Assembly: GCA_023375675.1 (NCBI GenBank)
Contig: JALQBC010000011.1
Span: 186,001 to 250,000 of the forward strand
Reading direction: 5' to 3'
DNA: 64,000 bases
Origin: Cytospora piceicola
Taxonomy: Eukaryota; Ascomycota; Sordariomycetes; Diaporthales; Cytosporaceae
Below are positions 39,685-51,908 of the stretch, piece after piece. How positions within the stretch are numbered: position 1 is the stretch's first letter; each line of letters opens with the position of its first letter. The notes under the pieces were generated by a model. That model made no database searches. It saw only the letters and a program-made list of their open reading frames with translations, and was not told the DNA's origin. The position numbers were made by a program, and so were the translations under genes.

Positions 39685-42310
39685 AGCGGGCTCCCGATGG
39701 CCGTACTTGTGTTGGGTCCACGGGTGTTACGACAACTCCAGGGCGGACTGTGCCACAGGCTCTGTTGTAGCCTACCAACCGGCACCCTCGATGTTACAGT
39801 ATCGGGCGTGCAGTCTGATGACCTCCTCTTTCCTTGGTCAAGGCGTCGAGACTCTTGCTTCTCTCTATCTCCAGAGTAAATAACAATCCTTATGTGACTC
39901 TTGAAAGCTGGCGACTTAATATTTCAGAGCCCGCTGAAATAGGAAATTGGTTTGTAAACACAGTGGTGAAGTGAACAGGTCAACTAAAGCATCAATCCTC
40001 AACTTGTCAAAGAGGCTACTGAAGCCGCAAGAGAAATACAACGTGGCCAGCAGCCAGTACGGCAGAAGTAGTGTAACTTGGGGGAACGGTGAAGATTAGG
40101 TGTGTTACGTGAGGTAGCATGGAGAGGAACGGGGCGGAAGGTGATCGGGTTATGAAGCATCGGCACGTCAATATGCTGGGGGATAGACGAAGTAGATTTG
40201 TCTCTAGACCGTACAAGTGCTTATCTGTCTAGACATCATGGCGTTTCTAGGTGTAGCAGATCAAAGCAAGTACTACCAGGTTTAGTATAAGATGCCCGCA
40301 GCATGGCGCCATGGCAAAGACAGCGCAAGTGGAGGGCCGAGGACTGGCACTGGAAGCCCACATGCGCACAGGGAGAAAGACGGGATGATACATGGAGGCT
40401 GGAACGAGGCGCGGGGTGGCGGTTTTGGTGCAAGACAGACGAGGTGGAAACTGGGTGGATGCAATCCTGTCGTGGACTAATCCGTATATTGGCCAGAACT
40501 CGAGGCCATGGGAGCGAGAGCCCCGGAGACTTGGCCAGGGTATGGTATAAGGGCCTGGTACGGCCTTGCAATCAAGGGGTATCTGGATGAAGACGAGGGT
40601 CCAGGAAGATAACCTGAGTGGTGATGTTCGAGGAGCGTTGTCCAAACAAGGGCAGTCGCAACAGGGGTCCGACGAGTTCCACACAAGGGTTTAAACTTAA
40701 GGTTAGCCGCAGTTTAGATGCCAAGATTTAGTGTTGATGCAGGGGAACCAGCCCTGGTCCCGTCAGATCTGCATCAAACCTCATAGGAAGTCCGGCACCT
40801 GGGCATATCCAAACTCCAAGTTCGGGGAACAGCTTCCCAGCAGCACCCTGAGAGAGTACTGTAGAAGCAAGTAGACGAATGTGTCTCCAGCCAAGTCTGC
40901 CAACCTGGTGCAGACCGAACTTTGCTCATCTTTTCAGACTGATCCTGCATGGACTATTGTGCTCAAGTGCAGACTCGTATGAAGTGACATCGTCTGGTAG
41001 TTGCAAAGTCCGTGTCGGGTTTCACATGTGCAGTGAAGTCTGGTAGACACGAAACTGGCATGTGTATCCTGTTCAGTCACCTGCCCCTTTATTTTAGCAC
41101 AGAGTAAGACCGACGGAGACGTGGCGCTGTGTAGGCATGAGGGTATACCCATTTATGGTCCGAAAAAGGTTCTGAAGGGTAGATGGTGGAAGATGGTGGA
41201 ATGTCCTGTGAAGTTGGGGATGTCGACTTAGTCAGCAACCTGTGGCCTCGTGATTGGCTCTTTCTTGGGCCATCTTGCAATTCTGTTTTGCGACATGAAC
41301 CAAAAACGGAATCAAACCGGGCCTTGCTATGGCCGACCAACCCGTTTCACCAAGGGGTCACACTGACATTCTGATACTCTCTTTTTTATGATGCACCCCT
41401 CTTGATTCAAATGGGAATTACCTCTGATTCCCGGACTCTGATATGTCCATATAGACGCTGATTTGATCTCTACCAGTCTGTGGCTCATTTATACTTGGTT
41501 GTCTTTCCTCAACTCATAGTCAACTGGTTACCGCCCGGACGCATCCCATTGTGTACCGCCTATACATGTGCACAGTATCAAGGTTATCAGAGGAGCAAGC
41601 ACCCATTGGTTCGGCCCCTGGAGTCACGGGGCAAACTTGGACAACATCATACAACTCCCGTGGTCCATGCGGCCCCACTATCATGAAACGCTGAATGCGA
41701 GCGCTGTATTCGGCACCTGGGCAGGCCTCAGACCAAGACATACCTCCCCAGCTTCCCTTAATTGGGGAATGGAGGCTGCATGCCCAGTGGCTTCTATAGC
41801 CTTCCTGCGACCACATTATCTTCGGATAGCCCGAGACCCGCGCGTCCGAAAGCCGGCACAGGAAACCAGGCTCATGAATCCCTCCGGTTGGTCGTCGAGG
41901 TGGTTACTGGTGGTCCAGAACTACAACCTGATCGCTGATGTTTGCTCTGTTTCATTGTGTTTGGCCCGGTATATCTGCTGGTCACGAGATTGTTGTGGTC
42001 TCACCTTGTAGTCAGCCAATGGCGGAGCTACATTATGCGAGACTCTCCCGTTCGAAGCCTCTTCAGCCGCCCCAATCCTTGGTTGCTTATAGTGTGGCCA
42101 ATTGTTGGGCTGATTCCACAGCACTCACTGCCGCGTGGCGGCTGATCTGTCGAAGTATCTTGATCTGGCGGATGGTGAGGATTATCGAGTGTCCAGTGTC
42201 TCGGGAACTGGTTGCTCACGATGGCACTGGAAGGACCTCTGATGGATCACTCCTCTCGGACGCAGGCCCACGACCATGAGCCAAAAGTAGCTGGAGACAG
42301 ATATGCCCAG

Positions 42311-42358
42311 GTAAGATCTGCGATCCCGCTTGGTATGAGACTCGGCAAAGCATCCCGA
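42311..42358. repeat. Imperfect dispersed repeat, copy 1
   Basis: This segment shares TGAGACTCGGCAAAGCA and flanking bases with 43469-43516, the same strand. Differences are scattered. Read on the minus strand both copies give a peptide starting GCFAESH followed by RD, so it may be a fragment of a duplicated, decayed gene. Confidence 0.5.
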
Positions 42359-43468
42359 CAGTTGACCTGCAGGTAGGAACTTCAAGGGATTCCTCGAATC
42401 TAGTGTGTTCTCAGTCCCAAGGCTGAAGGCCCCCCTAAGCCTACCATCGCCCTCCTTGATTCTGTTACCGAACACTCACTTCCATCCCTCCGGCTTCACA
42501 CCCCGCTTCCCCGTCTTCTCACCATTATACTACTAACTCCACTCGACGCTCGAGTATGGGCTTGCCAGGTGTGCAACCCCCCCCCCCCAAAAGAAAACAC
42601 ACACAAACCGGCATAGCCCTCTTGTTTCACTTGCGTCCGGGTTCCTCATTTACTGGCGCGAAGATGATGTCCAAGAAGCGCACCCTGAGGCAGGTAGCGC
42701 AGCGAACTGGGCGGCGGATAATACCCCAGACGACGGATGCAGAATACATGCCCACTTGTTGCAAGATATCTGATTCTAGCTATGAGGCCAGGCCATTCCT
42801 AGCTTCTATGGGTGGTCACCTGGTCAGTTGGCTAGTGTAGTGGCTCTGTTCGACACCACCTCAACGGATGGATCTCGAAGGCTGCAATATAGACCTCCCG
42901 GCGACGTGGTTGCGCCGGCAGCACAAACAGCCCAACCCGGCGAGCGCTTGCCGCCAGCAATTTCGAGCGTAGTGGTAGAAGTACTTATCGCGGGGATCTT
43001 GACGGTCGCGCACCCAGTCGCCCGTCTTGGGGCACGTTGCTGGCCGGGGACCTAGTCTGAATCATTTGCTGCACAGATACCATAGTAGTCTCGATATCTT
43101 GAATAGTAGCCGTCCTTCGGGTTCTATTGGCCATTTGTGGTCCCGAACCATGGCCTCAAGGGGGGGTACCGATCCTGGCATCTGTAACTAGGCCGGAGTC
43201 GCAATAAATGCGACGTCGAACGGCTGACGGAATTTCAAGGAAGCTGACCATCATGCCAATGAAGTACCTACTGGTTCAAGGGGGTTCTCACAGAAGAATA
43301 GCCATTTTTATCCTGTTTGTGAGGGAAATGACCAGGTCCTGCTGCCTGTATTCCATAGCCAAACGCCACGCGGGGGGGGGGTCTTGGGGAGGGAAGCAAC
43401 ATTCAAGGGGACGTGAAAGCTGCAGGACCGAGTTATTGGTCAGTGGTAGAAAGTTGAGGATATTTACC

Positions 43469-43516
43469 ATAAGGTCCGCAATCCCGGTGGTCATGAGACT
43501 CGGCAAAGCACCCCGA
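43469..43516. repeat. Imperfect dispersed repeat, copy 2
   Basis: Second copy of the segment at 42311-42358, about 1.16 kb downstream in the same orientation. It shares TGAGACTCGGCAAAGCA exactly. Confidence 0.5.
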
Positions 43517-43994
43517 ATCATCAAACCACCTCCGGAGCGGCACAGCGGGTCTTAAGGGAACCTTATTGTCAACGGGCGGAGTGGAGGCCCGATCGATCGG
43601 CGGTCGAAGTCAAGCCATTTTATCCGTTATCATGGCAACTAACTGCTTTTCGGCATTAGCGACAGGGGTGGAGATATGAAGCACTGTTAAGTCACTTCAT
43701 TGACACAATCAGGTCCCAATGTTTGATAGAAACACATCAATATAATGAGAGTATCCCACGCGTCGAAAACTGTAAAAAGAGTACCGCTGTAGTATCTGAA
43801 CCTTGAATTAATAGAATCTCACCGAGAGAATCGGCTCAACGCCCTCTTCGCCCGCTTGACTATCTGGGTACATAAGTGAGCCTGGCCTTCGCTATCATTC
43901 CGAACGAAGTCATACGCAGGAGAGACAGAAATTCGACGCCAAAAGATTTCATCAACACGCTTGGAAATCATTAGATAAACCGGAGTGGGCAGAT

Positions 43995-45694
43995 ATGCAC
44001 TCCACGGACTTTCCGACAAAAGGGCCGTTCCCCGGATCCGGTCACGATGCAGTCTCCGAGAAGGCCGGCACCGACATGGTGCCTCCCGGGGAGCTCACAG
44101 TCGAAGACCTCGGCGTCAACGAGAAGAAACTCGTAAGGAAACTTGACTTGCACCTGATTTGGCTCGTCATGGGCCTGTACCTCTTCTCTTTCCTCGACCG
44201 AGTGAATATCGGCAACGCCAGACTGTATTCCTTGGAGTCTGATCTAGGCCTCGTCGGTAACCAGTACCAAATCGCGGTATCGATCCTCTTTGTGACATAT
44301 ATCGTGTTTGAGGTACCGAGCAACCTAGTCCTCAAGAAGTTCACACCTCGCTACTGGATTGCCTTCATCACCACAGCCTGGGGAATCATCGCCACACTGA
44401 CGGGGCTGGTGGAATCATATGGGAGCCTTGTGGCCTGCAGGATTCTGCTGGGAGCTGTGGAGGCGGGACTCTTCCCGGGACTGAACGTTTACCTTACTTT
44501 CTTCTACACCAAGCATGAGCTCGCCATGCGGGTGGGCTATCTGTTCGTGGCGGCAGCCATCTCGGGTGCCCTCGGCGGGTTGCTGGCATATGGCATCGGC
44601 CACATGGATGGTGTCTCTGGTCTTCATGGATGGCGCTGGATCATGATCATCGAGGGACTGCCGACGTTCTGTCTGGGCATCGCGACATTCTTCCTGCTGC
44701 CCAATGACGCTGATACGGCTTATTTCTTGGATGAGAATGAGAAAAAGGCAATGAAGATCCGGCATGCGAGGGAGTATGGGATGACCACGAGCGCTCAGGT
44801 GTTCTCGAAGACGGACATGATGAAGGCGTTCAAGGACTGGAAAGTCTGGATCTTCTGCGCCTCGCAGTTTGGCTCGGACACGATGTTGTATGGTAAGTTA
44901 ACACTACCCTTTTGATGAAAGTACCTAGATTTTGGAAAGGGGAACAGTTTCACTGACCAACCGTGAATAGGATATTCGACTTTCCTGCCAACTATCATCA
45001 AGGGTCTCGGTAAATGGACTTCGGCTGAGGTTCAGTTGTTGACGATCCCTGTTTACTTCCTTGGAGCTGTGACTTATATGACTGTCGCGTTTCTTTCCGA
45101 TCGGTTCCAAAGAAGAGGCATCTTCTGTGTCATCTGTGGTGTCATCAGTATTGTTGGCTATGGCGTTCTAATGTCTGACTCTTCGGATGGCGTCCACTAC
45201 TTCGGGTAAGGAAAAGATGACTGAATGATTATAGTTAGGACACAGATGCTAACATGTTTGAAGGTGTTTCCTCGTGGCGATGGGATTGTACGTCCTCGTA
45301 GGAATACCACTGGCCTGGGTAAGTTTTTCCTCAAAGCAACTTTAAGACAGCATGCCACGGAGACTGACGTTCTTAACAGCTTCCAAACAATACTCCACGA
45401 TATGGAAAGCGCACCACAGCAAACGGTTTGCAGTTAACCATCGGCAATGCCAGTGGCATCATGTCATCGTTCATCTACCCATCGGCTGAAGGCCCACGGT
45501 ACATCAAGGGCCATGCTATAACACTGTCGCTCGTTGGTATGTCGACTATGATATACCTTTTCATGTCCCTCTACTTCAAGAGGGAGAACAAGAAGCGGGA
45601 TGCTGGCGAGGTCCATCCAGATCACCAACATATGTCGGAGGATGAGCTGGCTGAACTTGGAGACGAGAGTCCTCACTTCCGCTTCGTCCGATAG
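43995..45694 (+). CDS. MFS permease, anion:cation symporter family (allantoate/nicotinate-transporter-like)
   Basis: Four exons (43995-44892, 44971-45205, 45264-45318, 45380-45694) encode 500 residues with about 12 hydrophobic segments and cytosolic ends. Family marks: FLDRVNIGNARL after the first membrane segment, ESDLGL, FEVPSNLVLKK, RILLGAVEAGLFPG, GWRWIMIIEGLPT, and near the end YGKRTTANGLQLTIGNASG and AEGPRYIKGHA. These are typical of the fungal Dal5/Tna1 group, which takes up organic anions such as allantoate, nicotinate or related carboxylates across the plasma membrane; the substrate here cannot be fixed. Exon 3 is 55 nt, and intron 2 has a perfect TGCTAAC branch site (45247-45253). 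An upstream ATG is possible, but this start gives a normal length. Confidence 0.9.
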
Positions 45695-46332
45695 GATAGA
45701 CGCTAGGTTTTGGAAAAATGATATGCGCTGAGGCCGCAGTAATCTTGAGATACGGAAGAAGATATCTGGGCGATATGGTTCTCGAAGCATCTTTGACAAC
45801 ATTGCTCAAATACAATGATAATCCATGACACCGAAGACGAGTTTCTATATGCGCAGAGGCATACTATCGCAAAATTTGCAGAATTGAACACCTGGATCAC
45901 CGATCACAAGGAACTTTGCAGGGTTTTATGAATGAAATTATTGAATGGAAGGAGAAGGAAGTGTAGTGGAGAGGAATGACCAAGAGGAATCCCGAGGTCT
46001 GCTCCATGCAATACTCGATGGGTACTAAGTACTCAGTAAAAGACAAGAAAAACCAATTGACAGGGAGTTCACGAGGACCCTGGGAACCCCCTGTAATTTT
46101 AGGTGCAATAGCTGGGTTACCCCACTAAACATAATAACCCTTTAGATTCGGCGCGTGTCGACGCGATCTTTCCCTAGCAGCGCGTCGATTGGAGAAGCCT
46201 CGTGACATCACGAAACCTTTTAGGCAACCGCACCCACCGCTGGAGTTCTTTTATCCTCTGACACTGACTGAGCGATTGCAACTTTTTCCAATCTGTCCAT
46301 CCAGAAAAGTAGTCGACCAATCACTCGTCAAG
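45695..46332. other. Intergenic between MFS gene and FEN1
   Basis: Contains the MFS 3' region and the FEN1 promoter. A GGCGCGTGTCGACGCGAT-like GC-rich stretch (about 46149-46185) contains an imperfect dyad and Mlu-box-like ACGCG, fitting a cell-cycle-regulated replication gene; this is inference. No gene recognised. Confidence 0.5.
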
Positions 46333-47714
46333 ATGGGTATCAAGCAACTCTTCTCCATCATCAAGGAGGAGGCGCCCGAGGCCATCAAGGAGGGCGAGAT
46401 CAAAAACCAGTTTGGTCGCAAAGTCGCCATTGTGAGTCCAAACCGCCCCTAATCCTTTCGCCAGTGGTATTCAATGTGCTTACATGATTGCTCTACAGGA
46501 TGCGTAGGCTTTGTCGAACCAAACTCTGTTACTATCGACTACTGACAAAATTCACAGTTCCATGAGCATCTACTCCTTCCTCATCGCAGTCCGATCCGAT
46601 GGCCAACAACTCATGAACGAGTCTGGTGAGACCACCTCCCATCTGATGGGCATGTTCTACCGTACCCTGCGCATGTGCGACAACGGCATCAAGCCCCTCT
46701 ACGTCTTCGATGGCGCCCCACCCAAGCTCAAGTCTGGCGAGCTTGCACGACGATACCAGCGAAAGCAGGAGGCCAACGAGGGTCTGGAGGAGGCAAAAGA
46801 GACGGGTACAGCAGAGGACGTCGAGAAGTTCTCCAGGCGGACAGTTCGTGTCACAAAGGAGCACAATGCAGAGTGCCAGCGCCTGCTGAAGCTCATGGGT
46901 ATCCCCTACCTGGTTGCCCCGACCGAGGCTGAGGCGCAGTGTGCCGTACTGGCGCGTGCGGGCAAGGTCTACGCGGCGGCGAGTGAGGATATGGACACCC
47001 TCTGCTTCAACACGCCAATTTTGCTGCGACACCTTACCTTCAGCGAGCAGCGCAAGGAGCCCATCCAGGAGATCCACCTGGACAAGGTCCTAGAAGGACT
47101 GGACATGGACCGCAAGCAGGTATGTGACACTAGAATGTCCCTTCCCAAACCATGGCGTGGAACGATCCTAACGGTGTATTGTTCTACTCCAGTTCGTCGA
47201 CCTCTGCATTCTTCTTGGCTGCGACTACCTCGACCCCATCCCCAAGATCGGCCCTCACACCGCCCTGAAGCTCATCCGCGAGCATGGTAGCCTCGAGAAG
47301 ATCGTCGAATTCATCCAGAGCGACAAGAAGAGCAAATTCACCCTTCCCGAGGACTGGCCCTTCCTCGATGCGCGTGACCTCTTCTTCGAGCCCGACGTTC
47401 GATCCGCTGACGACGCGCTCTGCGACTTCAAGTGGGATAAGCCAGATATCGATGGACTCGTGCAGTTCCTGGTAAACGAGAAGGGATTCTCGGAGGACCG
47501 TGTTCGGGCGGGCGCGACAAGACTGGAGAAGGACCTCAAGACCTCGCAGCAGAGCCGGCTGGAGGGTTTCTTCAAGCCTGTGCCCAAGACGGCGGAGGAG
47601 CAGAAGGCACACAAGCGAAAGCTGGAGGAGAAGAACGACGAAAAGAAGAAGCGAGTGAAGGAGGAGAAGAAGGAGAAGGCCAAGGCCAAGGCGAAGCCCC
47701 GTGGCACTGCTTAA
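46333..47714 (+). CDS. fen1: Flap endonuclease 1 (FEN1/Rad27)
   Basis: Four exons (46333-46431, 46499-46503, 46558-47119, 47193-47714) encode 395 residues. FEN1 removes 5' flaps in Okazaki-fragment maturation and long-patch base-excision repair in the nucleus. The metal-binding acids fall exactly at the positions known in human FEN1: D34, D86, E158, E160, D179, D181 and D233. The PCNA-binding box QSRLEGFF is at 342-349, followed by a Lys/Glu-rich nuclear-localising tail. Exon 2 is only five bases (GATGC); it is needed to supply Asp34 and part of Ala35 and is flanked by CTCTACAG and GTAGGC. Without it the conserved IDASMS is lost. The start is the universal MGI. Confidence 0.96.
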
Positions 47715-48813
47715 GCCAGCCACCCTGTGCTTTCTCTACTTTGGGTGGTCTCCGGAGCGACGTGTGACGGAACATTGTCACCTTATTTTATGCATTTGCT
47801 TTACCGGTACCGAGAAATCTTGCTGAAAGGGCATTGGCGTTTTTGCGGAGTTCATATCACGGAAAAAGAATTATGGAGAGGGATGGCAGACTTGCCCACT
47901 TTATTTAGTTATTCACACGCAGAGACAGCATCACCATGCTGCCGCTGGTGATCAGCTCCAAGTAGCTAGCTGCAAATGAGACCAGAACATTGGCCTCTAG
48001 CTTCCGTGTGCGGACGAACCTGATCATATCGGCGAACCTTCATCCAACCAATATTCATGACCTCCCTTGTTCGGGAGTGCTGGTAATTATTGGCGACCAC
48101 GGGTGATCAACATGGGCGCCGCTGAACCTCGGCTCTTTCCCGGTCTACTCAAATCATCATGGCCGTGATTGGCTGGACTTGCCAATGACATCAGCAATGC
48201 CTCTCTTCGTCGCGGAACCATCACATGCCAAATGTCAGCCCGGACACATGACTGCTCGAGAGTTGCGACGGTGAAAATAGCCCACCTTACTACCACCCAA
48301 TAGTATACCACAGCCGAACGCTGTCAATCAGCTCCCAAGATTTCCCCAGAATCCCCGGACTTGGAATCTATGTGCCCCACGGGAGAACGGTGGAACATCT
48401 ACTTTTGTGACTAGTCCAGTCCAGATTTGGTGAAGTGGGCCGGACGACAAAACATCTGATCCAGGGGTTTGTCCTTGTACTAAGGACGTACCTCCGTCCT
48501 CGTGCCGTCTCTGGGCGCTGATGCTCGTTCCCGTCTTTCTCGAGCATGTGATTCTTGTCCTATTCCAGTACTCGGTAATATCTGACCGTGTGCTCTTTAA
48601 AGGAAACTGATTTCTGATACAATAAGGACATCTCATCTAGATTTGATACTACTTCTGATCTGTTCCACACTACCCACTCCTCTATATACTTTGGGGACTC
48701 ACGTACGCCACGTCCGTTTCAATCCCTCTATCTGCGGTTCAATAGACCCTGGCCTGCTTCCTGTGCCTCTTTTGTTAAGCCCCGAGGAAGCACTTCAGAC
48801 CTTAATCGTAACA
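47715..48813. other. Intergenic between FEN1 and the b5-acyl-CoA dehydrogenase gene
   Basis: About 1.1 kb, tandem orientation of both genes. CCAAT-like text occurs near 48047 and 48169. No gene recognised; it should carry the FEN1 3' UTR and the downstream promoter. Confidence 0.55.
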
Positions 48814-50399
48814 ATGTCCAAGACGTTCAGTGCCAACGATGTCGGGTCGCATAAGACGCCTGATTCTCTCTGGATCATCGTAGACCAAGATGTCTACGAT
48901 GTCACCAAGTTCCAGGAAGACCATCCAGGTAAGCCTCATCAAGAGCACCAGTCCAGCCAAGCCTCGCCCCAGTGACCACCCTTCTCTCTTCTCACACCTG
49001 ACTGTTCAATAGGAGGCAAGAAGATCCTTCAAAGAGTCGCCGGTAAAGATGCCTCCAAGCAATTTTGGAAATACCACAATGAGAGTATCCTGAAGAAGTA
49101 CAAGGGTCAGCTTCAAATAGGCAGCCTCGACACCAAACCCAAGGCCGAACCCAAGCTCGAAGCTAAGCCAGCAGCCGAGCCAATTCCCGCCGCTGCGCCC
49201 AAGTCTGTTCCTGCGAAGAAGCCCGTTACTTCCAAGAGTGAGGACGACGCGGAGGCTTTGGAGCCGTTCGGCGAGCAGATTCCATTCTCAGACCCAAGCT
49301 GGTACCAAGGCGTGAGTGTCATCAACACCCCCCTCCCCTTGTCCCTGAGAGTCTTTAGTCAGGGGAGGCATAACGCTGACAATGGCGGTTCGTAGTTCCA
49401 CTCCCCCTACTTCAACGAATCTCACGCTGCCCTGCGTGCCGAGATCCGCGAATGGGTTGACAACGAGATCGAACCGAATGTCACCGAATGGGACGAGAAG
49501 AAGGAAGTCCCAGCCGAGATCTACAAGGAGATGGGCCGCCGGGGATACCTCGCCGGCCTGCTCGGAACGACGTATCCGAAGGAGTACGCCACCAACGCTA
49601 TCAAGTCCGTGCCGCCTGAGCAATGGGATCTGTTTCATGAGATGCTCATCACGGACGAGCTGTCACGCGTCGGCTCCGGCGGTTTCGTCTGGAACGTCAT
49701 TGGCGGCTTCGGCATTGGGTGCCCGCCACTGGTCAAGTTTGGCAAGAAGGCCCTCAAGGATCGGATCCTCCCTGGTATTCTTAACGGTGACAAGCGTATC
49801 TGCCTCGCTATAACGGAGCCGGATGCGGGTAGCGATGTCGCCAATCTGACCTGTGAGGCCAAGTTGAGCGAGGATGGCAAGCATTACATTGTCAATGGCG
49901 AGAAGAAGTGGATCACCAATGGTATCTGGTGCGACTATTTCACCACCGCGGTACGCACGGGGGGACCCGGCATGAACGGAGTCAGTCTCTTGCTTATCGA
50001 GAGGGAAGCGGGCGGTGTCTCGACGAGGAGGATGGATTGTCAGGGTGTCTGGTCTTCGGGAACGACGTACATCACTTTCGAGGATGTCAAGGTGCCGGTC
50101 CAGAATCTGCTGGGCAAGGAGAACCAGGGCTTCCGAGGTATGCTTTTCTTCACCTGTCCCCGGATATCATCACTGGAATAACCAGCTGCTGTTCATCATA
50201 CTAACAATATATCACAGCCATCATGACCAACTTCAACCACGAGCGTATCGGCATCATCATCCAATGCCTGCGCTTCTCTCGCGTCTGTTTTGAAGAATCC
50301 GTCAAGTACGCCAACAAGCGCAAGACTTTCGGCAAGAAGCTCATGGAGCACCCCGTGATACGCCTGAAGCTCGCGCACCTCGATAACGTGAGGCGATAA
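48814..50399 (+). pseudogene. Cytochrome b5-acyl-CoA dehydrogenase fusion, 3'-truncated
   Basis: Exons 48814-48928, 49013-49311, 49396-50137 and 50218-50399 encode 445 residues. The N-terminus is a cytochrome b5 domain (about 3-75) with haem ligands His37 (DHPGG) and His60 (KYHNES). A Pro/Ala/Lys linker leads to the acyl-CoA dehydrogenase part (from about 139), with CLAITEPDAGSD, KKWITNG, and NFNHERIG, whose Glu394 aligns with the catalytic base of long-chain and isovaleryl-CoA dehydrogenases. Fungal fusions of this type are thought to act in fatty-acid oxidation, substrate unknown. The frame follows the family to HPVIRLKLAH, then turns into LDNVRR and a stop. That point coincides with the element terminus at 50378. 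Roughly 90-100 C-terminal residues, including part of the helical bundle and flavin/dimer contacts, are missing, so the protein is probably dead or altered. Confidence 0.88.
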
Positions 50400-50534
50400 T
50401 TTCCGATTTTGGCAGGTCTCGGCTCCTAAAATATTGTCTTATATATGTTTCTAGAGTGTATTTTCGAGGTTAAGACCTGTTTCTAAAGTAATTTCGACAT
50501 CTAGATCAGGTTTCTAAAGTATATATAACTCGAG
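50378..50534 (-). mobile_element. Element terminus with subterminal repeats, right of gene island
   Basis: The 50 bases from 50378 (CCTCGATAAC...) match the reverse complement of 27990-28039 at 43 of 50 positions. On the element side three ~31-bp repeats follow (50446-50468, 50476-50498, 50507-50534), matching the left subterminal repeats in inverted orientation, with the core TTTCTA(A/G)AGT. This terminus joins the coding sequence of the b5-acyl-CoA dehydrogenase and provides its stop codon. The other end of the element was not recognised. Confidence 0.7.
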
Positions 50535-51525
50535 TTCGAGGTAAAACCCTTTATTAGCCCCTTCCTTCCCTCCCTCTTATTAAGGTTAGGGGTTCTATAG
50601 CCTATATAGCCTTAACGCTCGCCTCGGTAGTCGGGCCCGTTCCGGGGTTCTACCAGGCGGCGTACCTACGCCGAACCCTTAGCTATATAAATTTACTTCT
50701 TTACCCCTCGTCCTTAATTCTATTCTTCTTTCTTATAACTAACTTTCTTAACCTTCTAACCGTCAGCTCGTACTAATAAATACTAACTTAAAATTAAAAG
50801 TTAAAACTATAAAGTAGATCTAAAAACTAAATCGAAGATACCGCTTAAAAAAGAGAAGGCTAAGGTAAAGCTAAAGGCCCCGGCTAAGTTAAAGGCCCCG
50901 ACTAAGTTAAAGACCCCGGCCGAACCTTCTACCCCGTCCCGCCGCTCGAGCAGGAAAAGACTAAGTAGTACTACTATTTTAAGTAGCGATAATAAGTAGC
51001 CCGGACCTAATACGCCTACTAATATCGTATCTAATAATATATATAAGGCCTAAAAGACCGGAAACGTTAACACTATTATAATCTAGTTTCCGTAAGACTA
51101 TTTTAAACTAAACCGGGACCTAAAAATACTACCTACTCTCCTAGACTTAAGATAATTCCTAAAGGTCGTCGATAAAACAACATTTAAAGCTATCGCTAAT
51201 ACCTCGAGTATATCGTAAAAGTATAAGCTCCTTATAAATTTCGGATTCCTACCTATATATAAAATCTATACTAAAGAAAACAAAAGCAACCGCCTAGTTT
51301 TAAATTAGTAAAACCCGGTACCGGACGCCTTTACCTTCCGGGAAAAGTAGCCTTAAAGCCTTTTTAAAGATAAGGTAAAAAGTAACCTTAACTTTATTAG
51401 CCGTAAGTATAATAAGATTACGTTATTCTACTTACTTACAACTACTAAAAAGAGTACGGAAATTATCAGCGAGATCCTTAGCCTTAATAAGGTAAAACAT
51501 ATATATATATATTAAACTTATATCG

Positions 51526-51908
51526 GTAAGTAAACAACCCCCTTTCTTTATATCCGGTTAGTACTAAATAATACCGACAGACCCTAATAATTTTAACACT
51601 ATTTAATATTAACAGACCTCGATAATCTTATACTATTTAGTATTAACAGACCTCGATAATCTTAATACTATTTAATACCGACGGGATTTAAATAAACTTA
51701 GCACTATTTAGTACTAACAAACCTTAATAAACTTAGTATTATTTAATACTAACCGACCTCGATGATTTTAGCACTATTTAGTACTAACGAGACTTGATTA
51801 ATTAACTTAGCATTAAATAGTACTAACGGATTTCGATAGTTTTAGTACCTTTTAGTACTAACTACCTATAAATAATACTAATAACTTTATAACGTACATG
51901 TTCTATAG
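51526..51908 (+). repeat. Intron-like gap 1 filled with TTAGTACTAA-centred repeats
   Basis: The gap starts GTAAGT and ends TTCTATAG. Between 51555 and 51865 a unit of about 45 bp, ACTATTTAGTACTAAC followed by (A/G)GACCTCGATAATCTTA, recurs about seven times. The core TTAGTACTAA is a perfect 10-bp palindrome and its TACTAAC part equals the branch-site consensus. Confidence 0.6.

Larger units (their letters stand above)
39685..43994. other. Long divergent intergenic between noxB and the MFS gene
   Basis: About 4.3 kb of normal-composition DNA, far longer than other gaps in the island. The first few hundred bases must hold the noxB promoter and the last few hundred the MFS promoter. Between them I see only short ORFs without family resemblance, a poly-C tract (about 42579-42590), a poly-G tract (43372-43381), and a pair of ~48-bp similar segments (42311-42358, 43469-43516). 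It may hold a decayed gene, an unannotated noncoding RNA, or long promoters. Confidence 0.5.
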
